From: Symsagittifera roscoffensis
Taxonomy: Eukaryota > Xenacoelomorpha > Acoela > Convolutidae
Reading direction: 5' to 3'
Length of the DNA: 64,000 nucleotides
Assembly: GCF_963678635.1 (NCBI RefSeq)
Contig: NC_087062.1
Span: forward strand, 7,180,193-7,244,192
Shown: piece after piece, positions 1-8,900 of the stretch
Numbering within the stretch: the first letter of the stretch is position 1
How the letters are laid out: each line of letters opens with the position of its first letter
The notes under the pieces: generated by a model
Database searches by the model: none
The model's input: the letters and a program-made list of their open reading frames with translations, nothing else
What the model was told of the DNA's origin: nothing
Position numbers and translations under genes: made by a program

Positions 1-240
1 TACTCGTACAACCATGCAGTCATGTTAGCTCTGAACCATGGCATCAATCGTTTTCTCGCCCATATCTTCTTCACTTCCATCGGAATGTTTAGAACTTTGC
101 ACATTGTCTCAAAAAGATCTAAATCTTTTAGACAATCTAATTTCCGCAATTGTTCTCTCGTCGGCGCCTCCTTCCTGATGCTGTCAGGCTTCTCGTATTC
201 ATTGGCACAGTGCAAACGGTCAGTACCGCGCAACTGAACT
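1..240 (-). CDS. Alternate-frame continuation of the SGNH ORF, open to window edge
   Basis: Next to the Arg-rich end of the preceding ORF, a different minus-strand frame is open from about 240 to position 1 with no stop. It encodes charged, plausible protein (for example RKEAPTREQLRKLD and later PWFRANMTAW). The sense ORF therefore probably continues to the left of the window after a one-base-type frame change near 140-240. The remaining SGNH catalytic residues (D-x-x-H) would be expected beyond the edge. Whether the frame change is a mutation, an assembly indel or programmed cannot be decided from one copy. Confidence 0.5.
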
Positions 241-1747
241 TCTGCCAGAGGGTAGTGAACAAACACACCATCATTGACTCCCACAGTGCTTCCTGCTCGT
301 CTGATCCTCTGGAGATGTCATTCGTCCCAACTAAGATCATCACATTGGGAATCTTCCCTGGATTCATCAGTTCCACCATCCGATATAATTGGGCTATCGT
401 CGCGCCTCCAAAGGCCATCACCGTGGTGACCCATGAGGTCCTCAAATTCGACAGCCTTCTGACTAAACTGTCTCCCAATATCAGGTGAGATGTCCCGAGT
501 GGTGGTTGCTGCAGGTTCACAGCCGGGCTCCAGGTAGCTCGATTGAAGCAGGCCCTCGGATCTGTCTCCGGAACTCCCGTGAAATTATACTTCAATTGAT
601 TATTCTTCTGCACGTCTATTACACGAGACACTTTCTTCGCTGGCATCTTTCGTACTTTCCTCTCTGGAATTCTCAAGCTCCCCATGAGTGGTGTCACGTT
701 ACTTATCCCTTTTCTGATCACGGTCTGGGAGAGTTGTACTCTGCCCGTATCGTCAATCGTTCCATAGGGTGCAGTCACCCCGGAACCTGGCGCATTCTTG
801 TTAGCGACCAGTCGTCCAGCTGTCTCTATCAGTTTCCTCACTGTCTGTTCTACGACGGGGTCACCCAAGGTGTCACTAGGATCCGGGATCGTTACTCGAT
901 TTGTCTCTGCTGGAGGTCGTGTCTCCGTTGTTTGACTCATTTCTCGAGGCGTCAAGAGCTCCATCGGGGACTGCCCACGAGGAATATCCCTTGCATGTAT
1001 CACTTTCTCCACGGCCGTTGTCAACGCCACCTGCTCCGATCGCTCTTTGTATTCCTGCCTTAAGCGTTCGATCTCTTGACCCTGTTTTTTGTTGCAGTCT
1101 TCAAACAACTTTCTCCACATGTCCCGATCTTCCTCCATCTGGAGCATGCTTCTGGTCATCTCGTCCAGCTCCTTCTTCGTACTTCTCAGCTGATCGTTCA
1201 TCTCGTCCAGATCTTGTATGGTTTGGTTCGTCTGAACCTTCTGTGTTACTTTCGCCCTTTTCGGTGGCACAGCTGCTCTCAGTGGTGAACCAGACGAGGT
1301 CGCCTCGCTATTCATCTCCTGATGCATTCTCGTCAACCCAGGTTTAGGCTTAGAGGGCATTGGCATCTCACCTGGTTGGTAAGTCCTAGAACTTCCCAAT
1401 CCAGGCTCATTCGCCAAGTCACTCCCTGAGAGAGCCCCGTTTCTCCACCTCATCACTCTCATGTACGGGCGGTCTAGTACTCCTATTTCTCCATATGCTG
1501 CCATCAACAGGACTTCCGTGGGGCGGTCCCCACGGTTGTCGTGCCCCAAGATGTTGATCAGGGCGGTCAGCAACATGACCACCTCTGGGTCCTCCAGAGC
1601 GAAGTCTCGTTCGATCAGCCGACGATAGATCGCATCTACCATCGGTCCTACATATGCCTCTGCCAGGTCCATCAATTCATCCAGGTTGAAATTGTCCATA
1701 CTGTTCTTTCCAAGTTTGATTTGATTCAATTTGATAATTTGACTCAA
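137..1747 (-). CDS. Envelope-position ORF: coiled coil plus SGNH/GDSL-hydrolase-like domain
   Basis: This 536-residue frame lies 3' of the integrase ORF, where retroviruses carry env, but no signal peptide or membrane segment is visible. Residues 17-110 form a helical region of unknown family. Residues ~180-260 are a charged coiled coil. The C-terminal part (~420-500) has SGNH-hydrolase blocks: LILGDSL with the nucleophile-type serine (block I), a glycine-rich FGGATIAQL (block II) and ILVGTND (block III, G-x-N-D). The family cleaves ester or acetyl groups; here a hydrolase role is inferred only. The block V D-x-x-H is not in this frame, which ends with a short Arg-rich tail after a probable frameshift. 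Start: Met1 at 1747, or Met17 at about 1699. Esterase domains are known in ORF1 of some CR1-like non-LTR elements. Confidence 0.8.
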   Translation of the reverse strand: MSQIIKLNQIKLGKNSMDNFNLDELMDLAEAYVGPMVDAIYRRLIERDFALEDPEVVMLLTALINILGHDNRGDRPTEVLLMAAYGEIGVLDRPYMRVMRWRNGALSGSDLANEPGLGSSRTYQPGEMPMPSKPKPGLTRMHQEMNSEATSSGSPLRAAVPPKRAKVTQKVQTNQTIQDLDEMNDQLRSTKKELDEMTRSMLQMEEDRDMWRKLFEDCNKKQGQEIERLRQEYKERSEQVALTTAVEKVIHARDIPRGQSPMELLTPREMSQTTETRPPAETNRVTIPDPSDTLGDPVVEQTVRKLIETAGRLVANKNAPGSGVTAPYGTIDDTGRVQLSQTVIRKGISNVTPLMGSLRIPERKVRKMPAKKVSRVIDVQKNNQLKYNFTGVPETDPRACFNRATWSPAVNLQQPPLGTSHLILGDSLVRRLSNLRTSWVTTVMAFGGATIAQLYRMVELMNPGKIPNVMILVGTNDISRGSDEQEALWESMMVCLFTTLWQKFSCAVLTVCTVPMNTRSLTASGRRRRRENNCGN

Positions 1748-1990
1748 GTGAGTAATTTAAACGATCAATCAGGATCTAGAAAAGAAATCACGAATGTCAC
1801 ACTTGTCAGTTTCACCTTAACATATATCGTTAAAATTTGCTTAAAGACAGTTCAGATAAAAAGATATTTATCCTAAAATTTATTAAAATCAATTGGTTAC
1901 CCATGATCTTAATAACCTAACACATAACATAACATAACACACATATCACATGCAACTTAGTCTTTGACCTAACACTCTTTCGCACATCAC
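1748..1990 (-). promoter_or_regulatory. Inter-ORF spacer with candidate splice acceptor for the SGNH ORF
   Basis: These 243 bases separate the stop of the integrase/macro ORF from the SGNH ORF. On the minus strand a pyrimidine-rich stretch followed by TTTTCTAG ends at position 1776, about 30 bases before the first ATG (1747). This looks like a 3' splice site and would suit a spliced subgenomic mRNA, as used for env. No donor was identified near the 5' end, so this is an inference from one site. The rest is AT-rich, with short CATAA repeats near 1920-1945, and shows no coding sign. Confidence 0.35.
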
Positions 1991-4900
1991 TCAGCCTATA
2001 CTTAAGTAATATTTCTTGTGTAGATATACTTGTATGTTCGTATCAGAGAATATCACGTGTACAAGCGCGTACAATTCCCGAGGATGCAGTCTTCCTCTGT
2101 TTGGATCGTACACTAGAAGCGAGAGCTCCTTCACGTCCATTTCTACAAGGAAGTCCCTCAGCCTCGTCAAAGACAAGACTAGGTTTTCTGGGTCCACGTG
2201 CTGCTTCTCCGTCGCCCTCGTTACCAAGAAGCATAAGTACTTTCCCGGTATCTGCGACACCGCCGGAGGTAAGGCTGCTACGCCCCCTATCCCTGGTCTT
2301 TGCTTCCAAAGGAATTCCACGTTTTTGTATTCTCTCTTAAAATCTGCCGCTAACGCTGTCCTAAAACTCATGTCTGCGGTGATTGCTATCGCACATGTTC
2401 TGTTTGTGAGTATGAAATCACTGTCTGTTAGTATTATGTTACTTGAATATTCATTTGGTAAGTTAAAATATGACTCAACCACCCTGCCTATGTCAGGTTT
2501 CTTAGGTTCTTCGCCTGTTTCTGCTTCTAACTCTCCTGTTTCTCTTGCTATTCTCAATTTTTTTATTATCAGGTTTTCAGTGTGGGTAAGTCCTACCCCC
2601 ACTCCCCGGACAAAAACATCCATCGGCGTCCCCGTCGATAGCATACCGGTTATCAAGTCAAGGTTAGAAGCTGGAATGAGAAGTTGTCCTTCCTGGGCAG
2701 CCCAGGAAGGATCATCTCGTTCGGTCTTAATGTATTTCGCGCTTTCGCGATCTATGTCTTGAATCGTAACGCTGGTCTCTTTAGGGTCTGATGTCATTTC
2801 GTTCAGCCACTCTAAGACACGCAGATTCGTCAGGTCCTGTTCATTTGACTGCTGTTGCTCATCGTCGAATTCTACCTCGGGTTTCGACCAGTCGTCAACC
2901 CACTCATCGTTGTGATCATCGATTATGTCAATGTCTTGTGACACAGTTATTTCCCCTAAACCCACTACTTCCTCCACTATTTTCTTTAGATCTATCCTAT
3001 CCACTACAAAGTCGTCACCGTAAGGATTGTATTTCTTTCTTGGTCTCGTCCCGTCCTTCTGACGAGTCTGCATCGTGAACGGAAGATCTGGTTCGAAGTT
3101 CTTGGGAACCTCTGTCTGTTCGGGATCCTGCCAATCTTCCTCTGCGTAGGGTAAGGTTTCATCGTCCGCTTCGATCTGTTCGTTTGGATCCAGGTCCAAT
3201 GGTGTATCCGTGCCTTCCTCTACGACTTCGTTTCCATCGTTCTTCTCCCTGGTGCCTTTTTCATTGACCTCACAATCAGGGTCCATCATTAGATAATCCC
3301 CTTCTTCCATGTCTGCAGATATACACCAGTCTTCTGTCGATGGATTGTGTGGCTTGATGTTCTCGTAGTGGGCGGCTCGGCCAGTACTCAGTCTATAAAA
3401 ACGTCCCTCCTGGTGCACCTCCGTAATCATGAAGGGTCCCCTCCACTTTTTTAGAAGTTTCTTTGTTCCTTTCGGTGGTATAACGTTCTGAAATACCCAT
3501 ACGTAGTCTCCCACCGAGTAGGCCTTTGCACCAGCTGCTTTCTTGTCGAATCTTTTCCTCTGCCTTGCCTGTGCTTGCTGAGTGTTTCGTCTACACAAAT
3601 CGTTCAACTCCTGTTGGCGTCTGATCACATCCCTCACGTAGACCTGTGGGGACGTTTTCTTTCCCTCATAATCTGGGTAGAAGAAGGTTAAGGGTAAAGA
3701 CTTCTCGTGTCCAGTCAACATCATGTGTGGACTGACTCCAGTGGTGGAGTGTTGCGTGCTGTTATATGCCCCCATCACCTGTGGAAGGTATCTGTCCCAG
3801 TCGGTCATATACCTGGAACAGTATACTCTCAGCATCGACACTAACGTCCTATTCTGTCTTTCCACTAAACCATTCGTTTGAGGGTGGTATGTCGTGGAGT
3901 GGGCCTGAGCGACCTGTGAGCGTCTCATAAGCTCTTTCGTAAGCTCTCCTACGAAAGCTGTTCCATTATCCGATTGAAACGTCATCGGACAACCATGTCC
4001 TGCTATCCACGTGTTGATCAGGTGGTCGCATGTCTCTTCCGCCGAGGCAGTTATGCAGGGCACGGCCTCTGCATACTTCGTGAAGTGATCTATCATGACC
4101 AAGACTTGGTTATAACCGCTGTCTGTCATGCATATCTTCTGGTGATCTATCTGCACCACCTCGTTGAATTCAGACGACTCAATCGATTGTAAAGGAAATC
4201 GTAATTTCCTTGGATCCTTGACCTGTTGGCATGACAGACACGCTGTTACCCATTTCTCACATGCCTTTTTCATTCCAGGCCACTCAAAGCGCTTCAGGAT
4301 CCTCTGATACACTTTGTCGATCCCTTGATGGCCCATCTGATCATGCGACCTGAATAATAGTTCTGTCTGATAGAGTTGCGGCAACACTATCGCGTTATAT
4401 TTGTATAAGATCTTGTCTTCTTCTCTTCTCCTGCAAGCCACGATCCCGTCCTTGTTCAGATATAATCTCCCCTCCTTCTGCATGAAGTATTGTCTCAGGA
4501 TCCTATAGCTGTCTTCTTCTAGGTCACCTTTGTCAGGTGCACCGTTTTCTATCCACCTTTTTAGGTTGCTTGTCATGCGATCATTTCTCTGCGCCCTTAG
4601 AAGTCCCGAGAGTCTGTATCTTGCCTTCAAGTACGTCTTCATGACTCTCATCTGACTATTCAGCTCGTTGGGCTGATGTGTGTCTTCTTCCATCTTAACG
4701 CACCAAATCTTCGCCAACGGTTGTGTTTCTTGCTGAAACGGCTGAAGATCAGTCCTGACTACCTCTTTCTGCGGCAACAGGCTTATCGAACGTTTCGATA
4801 CCGCTATCGTTTCTAAGTCATCCGCTGCGTTGTCAAAGACTCTTTCGCTTGGTATTAGGTAGCGATCACTGTCAGGATCCTGGTACACCTCTCTGTCCAG

Positions 4901-5965
4901 GTCTCTCGCCCGAGTTTCCACTAGTAGCGTGTGTATCGCCAGTTCTGACAGTTCGGATCCCGAACTCGAGTTCCTGTCTGAATAGGTGTCCATTCCTGAG
5001 TTTCGGGAAGCATCATCCGTCGAAGAGGTTGTGCTGGAGACTGCACGCTCCTCCAGATCATTTCTGTGCTTTCTTCGCATCCACCTGAACTCCCCGTACA
5101 AAACCTTGTTCTCTGGGTCCTGTTTCTCATCAGGAATTTCCTCGTTTATCTCAGACTCCCCGGACAAATTTTCTTGTCCCGGGTGTTGATCTTGTGATCG
5201 CTGGTTCTTCTCCTCATCCTTCTCCCCGGACAAATAGTCTTGCGGCAGATTTTGTTCTACAACTTCACCCTCTTTATCCCGGTCTACAAAGGTGACGGTT
5301 TTCTTTCGCTTGCTGCTCCCCTGTTCTTTCTGTCCGTAAGAAGTACTTGTTAAAATCTCTTGGGGTATTGAGGATACTAGTTGCTGAACTATTGTCCTAC
5401 AATCCCTTTCGTTCTCTTCGTGCTGTCGTCTGGACGGCATGATCTTCACCTTCTCACTGACTGTTAGTGATGCCACTGCTGCTGTCCACTCGGGGTCATC
5501 TCTGGTCACTTCTCTTTCTAACAACCCACCCAGCATCCGCATCACTTGTGGTGTGACTTGCACCGTTTTATCCAAAAATGAGAGGCTGTTTATATTCATG
5601 CGAGAGAGTTCTTGCTGGACCAGGTTCGAATGCAGCGACAAATCCAAGGGGACCGGGTCCTCCTTGGACAGGATCTTTATCTCGGCTGCTTTCTCTACAG
5701 GTAGCTCAGGGTGCCCTGGAATTGTATGTCCAGACTTATCCAACCATCTCGTCAAGGGAAGCGCTTCATAAGTTTCTTTGTCCAGAAACGAGAATCCCTC
5801 CTTTTTTTCCGCCTGATTGGCCTGCTTCTGCTCCAATCTTTCATAGAACTCAGTTTTCTTGCTGAGGCTGTCAGCATTCTGGTGTTTATCACGCATCCTA
5901 TGTTCGATTATCATATGGTAGCCATCCAATCTTACTATCCATCTACCAATATAACTCTGATCCAT
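1991..5965 (-). CDS. Pol part 2: RNase H tail, H2C2 zinc finger, DDX35E integrase, macro-like C-terminus
   Basis: The frame has 1,324 codons. Residues 1-40 are the end of RNase H, including the last catalytic Asp (NADSLS, D32). Residues ~45-490 are an unusually long insert, acidic and Ser-rich around 200-340. The integrase follows: H2C2 finger (H541, H546, C576, C579), catalytic D607, D666 and E702 with spacings of 58 and 35, and a GPF-type module (WRGPFMI, ~841). Residues ~880-1,170 are acidic linker. Residues 1,176-1,324 form a macro-like domain. The enzyme would insert the cDNA into host DNA in the nucleus. The first 23 bases overlap the upstream Pol frame in another phase, so expression needs a frameshift or this copy carries an indel. 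All integrase catalytic residues are present. Confidence 0.92.
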   Translation of the reverse strand: MDQSYIGRWIVRLDGYHMIIEHRMRDKHQNADSLSKKTEFYERLEQKQANQAEKKEGFSFLDKETYEALPLTRWLDKSGHTIPGHPELPVEKAAEIKILSKEDPVPLDLSLHSNLVQQELSRMNINSLSFLDKTVQVTPQVMRMLGGLLEREVTRDDPEWTAAVASLTVSEKVKIMPSRRQHEENERDCRTIVQQLVSSIPQEILTSTSYGQKEQGSSKRKKTVTFVDRDKEGEVVEQNLPQDYLSGEKDEEKNQRSQDQHPGQENLSGESEINEEIPDEKQDPENKVLYGEFRWMRRKHRNDLEERAVSSTTSSTDDASRNSGMDTYSDRNSSSGSELSELAIHTLLVETRARDLDREVYQDPDSDRYLIPSERVFDNAADDLETIAVSKRSISLLPQKEVVRTDLQPFQQETQPLAKIWCVKMEEDTHQPNELNSQMRVMKTYLKARYRLSGLLRAQRNDRMTSNLKRWIENGAPDKGDLEEDSYRILRQYFMQKEGRLYLNKDGIVACRRREEDKILYKYNAIVLPQLYQTELLFRSHDQMGHQGIDKVYQRILKRFEWPGMKKACEKWVTACLSCQQVKDPRKLRFPLQSIESSEFNEVVQIDHQKICMTDSGYNQVLVMIDHFTKYAEAVPCITASAEETCDHLINTWIAGHGCPMTFQSDNGTAFVGELTKELMRRSQVAQAHSTTYHPQTNGLVERQNRTLVSMLRVYCSRYMTDWDRYLPQVMGAYNSTQHSTTGVSPHMMLTGHEKSLPLTFFYPDYEGKKTSPQVYVRDVIRRQQELNDLCRRNTQQAQARQRKRFDKKAAGAKAYSVGDYVWVFQNVIPPKGTKKLLKKWRGPFMITEVHQEGRFYRLSTGRAAHYENIKPHNPSTEDWCISADMEEGDYLMMDPDCEVNEKGTREKNDGNEVVEEGTDTPLDLDPNEQIEADDETLPYAEEDWQDPEQTEVPKNFEPDLPFTMQTRQKDGTRPRKKYNPYGDDFVVDRIDLKKIVEEVVGLGEITVSQDIDIIDDHNDEWVDDWSKPEVEFDDEQQQSNEQDLTNLRVLEWLNEMTSDPKETSVTIQDIDRESAKYIKTERDDPSWAAQEGQLLIPASNLDLITGMLSTGTPMDVFVRGVGVGLTHTENLIIKKLRIARETGELEAETGEEPKKPDIGRVVESYFNLPNEYSSNIILTDSDFILTNRTCAIAITADMSFRTALAADFKREYKNVEFLWKQRPGIGGVAALPPAVSQIPGKYLCFLVTRATEKQHVDPENLVLSLTRLRDFLVEMDVKELSLLVYDPNRGRLHPRELYALVHVIFSDTNIQVYLHKKYYLSIG
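1994..2440 (-). other. Macro-like domain at the C-terminus of element 1 Pol
   Basis: The last ~149 residues follow the TARG1/OARD1 macro-domain pattern. They begin with a strand and helix of the form A-x-x-I-x-x-D-M-x(5)-A-x-x-F-K-x-x-Y. Then come the strand KYLCFLVTR, a long amphipathic helix (LVLSLTRLRDFL), strand ELSLLVYD and the final strand DTNIQVYLHKKY. The two TARG1 catalytic positions are not kept: the Lys in the LVTK-like strand is Arg here, and the GCGLD loop is replaced by DPNRGRL. If correct, the domain may bind ADP-ribose or be a structural relic rather than a hydrolase. The assignment rests on residue pattern and on the clearer homologue in element 2. Confidence 0.65.
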
Positions 5966-8900
5966 AGGTCTTCAACCAGGATAACGCTCTGTTGTCCACG
6001 CGTAACTTGAAGGGAGCGCTCCCCAAGTATGCACGGTACTTCTCCACAAAGGTGACTACTGCAAACATTTCTGCTTTTGGTGCGCCATATTTCATTTCTG
6101 TGTCACTCAAGACTTTGCTGCCGTATGCAATGGGACGGAGAACTGTTCTTCCGTTCCATTCTTGCTCTTGATGCAAGATTCCTGAGATGGCCACCACCGA
6201 TGCGTCTGTGTCGAGAACATACATGCCCTTTTCTGTAGGCATGCCCAGCACTGGTGCTTCGCACAGTTCCCGCTTTATGTTCTCGAAAGCAACCTGTGCC
6301 TCATCGTTCCATTCGAACTTTTTCCCTTTGTTGCGCATCAGCTTCTGCATCGGGTAAACTTTGTCCGCATATCCTTTTATGAATTCTCGGTAGTAATTGG
6401 CAAACCCTAGGAAGCTCAGGAGCTGTGTGTCCGTTCTGGGGGCTTTCCATGTCAACACTGCTTCCACTGCTTCCGGGTCCGGCCTCACACCATGCCTATC
6501 CACCATTCGTCCTAGGTACTTAATCGAGTCCCTAAGGATTTCACATTTCGATGGTTTGCACTTTAATCCTGCTCTTTTCTTGCATCCAAAGACCTCATCG
6601 AGCCGATCAATGTGATCCTCCAGGGTCGGTGTCGCTATGACTACGTCATCCACATAGCACATCAAGAGATTCCCGTACTTTTTGGTCACTCCTGTCAAAG
6701 CCTGAGCAATCAGCCTTTGAAAAGTTGCTGTTGCATTGCACAAGCCGAAGGGCATCCTCTTCCACTGGTACAACCCCAATTCGCACGCGAATCCGGTTTT
6801 CTCTCTGTCCTTCTTTCGCAGAGGGACCTGCCAGAAGGCAGAACCTAAGTCCAATGTGGTGAAGAACTTGGCATCACCAAGTTTAGATAGGCTCTCATCT
6901 ATTCGCGGTATCGGGTACGCATCTTTTATCGTTACCGCGTTCAAGTAACGAAAGTCGCAATAAAATCTAAGCTGCCCTTCTTTCTTTTTCGCCATTACTA
7001 CTCCGCAAGCCCATGGCGATTTCGAGGGTTCTATCATGTCGTATTCAAGCAACATTTCTATTTCCGCTCGGCACGCTTCCGATTTATGTGGCGTCATTCG
7101 CCTTGCGCCTTCCCTATGAGGAACGGCGCCCTCTTCTAGTTCGATCTCGTGTTCGACGAAATTACAGCAACCGATGTCCGCCTTATGTTTTGAAAATACA
7201 TCGGCGTTCCGATTTAGGAGGTCCCGCAATTTTTCAAAATCTCCCTCACCTATTTTCCCTTTTAAATGTTCTATTTCTGGCAAAACCGGTTTGTCAGAAT
7301 CTAGTTCATATGACGAGGGGCGTTCCGGAAAATTCGAGCAGCTTGATAACCCGTCGTCCGTTTCGGATTTCATTGAAAACAATTTATGAATAGATTTTAA
7401 TTCATTAATCCTCTTTAAAATTTTATCTTTATTGGCATGATAAGGACAGTCTTTCACACTATATTTCTTCAAGTTTTGTGTCTCCTCATAGTCGATCCTC
7501 ATCGGCAAAGCGTAGCCAAGCTTCTTTCCACGCTGGATTGAAACCGTGGTGTCCAGTGTGTTCAACAACACTTTGACACACGGTCCGTTTCGCGTTACCG
7601 AGAAGCTCCGGCCTAAAATCACCGAACTCTGACTATTTGGATTCGGTACCAAGCAAACCTGTTTACTATCACTCAACGAATTCAAATTTCTCATTCTAAA
7701 AATTGCTACTACAGCTTGTCCTGGTTTTAATTTTACTTTTCTATCCAAAAAAACTGGTACCTTATTTTCGTCTGTTATTATCCTATTAATTGGTCTCTTA
7801 ACATACTTTCGGTCCGGGTTTCTAATCCGTATCAGACCGTTGTTCAAATCAATCATCACGTCAAAATTCCTGACAAAATCTCTGCCCAGTATGAATTGGT
7901 CGGCATCGTCCAGATTCTCTACCACCAGGAAGCTCATCCAAAGATCTCGTCCTCCCATGTGAAGGACCGTTATCGGTGTTCTTCCGGCTACGTAGATGGC
8001 TCCTCGATTTGCGGCTGCCAGTCGGAGATTCGTAGGAATCAGATCTTCCCGCGTGAAGCCCATTCTTTCCCAAGTTTTTATCGGCATCACACTCACTACC
8101 GCTCCTGTGTCCAGAAGCCCTGTGACTCCGATTTTTGTTCCGTTGGTGTCGAGCAGATGTGCTGTCACATCTGCTTCATATCCAATGTGTAGTGCGTCTT
8201 GTTCCATCATGGCGTCATGGCCTATCCTGCGGACCTTGAGTTCCTCTTCTCCCAAATAGATCTGCCCTATTTGGTCATCATCTGTTGTTACATAAGTCCT
8301 GGTGTAGATACTGATCCCATCCACGTTCAGCATCACTTGATACGGCCCATAGACTTCTAGGTAGCGTCCATGAAGTTTCTTCATGCGAGGGCCACCCGTC
8401 GTTAGTAGTGCCCTCACAGCCCTCGACTCGGTGCGTGGCTCCATCTGCCTCAGATAGTCTGCATATGTGTCCAAATGCATCAAAGTGAACTCAGACGGTT
8501 CACTCAGATTTCTGATTACCTGATGCCCTGCCACCGAGATTATCGACTGTATTTTACTTCCTTGCGGTGCCATACCGAACCTCTGACCAGAGATAACATT
8601 AAGTTTCATGCTCAAGCTGCTTGGTGCTTTTGCCTCTTCAACTTCCGTTGCTTCGAAGGCGTTCAGTTGCTCCTGTAATTTTTCATTCTCCAGCTCGAGT
8701 TTCACCTTTTGTTCAATCTCTTTCGTCACTAGTTCCTGTTGTACTCTATTTATAGCATCCCTCGCAGCTGCCCTATAATCGATTTTGAAGTCATCGGCCG
8801 CAGTTGCTGGTTCCGGTTCACGTGCTTCCTCTATTACCGCTTGCATCTTCTTTGCCACCAGCTCTTGAGGTTTATCCTTTCTGCGTGCCTCCGCTTCACT

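Noticed and set aside
2016-2762. 248-codon plus-strand frame over the macro-like region of element 1
   Set aside because: Antisense to a convincing Pol frame; no similarity or initiation context.
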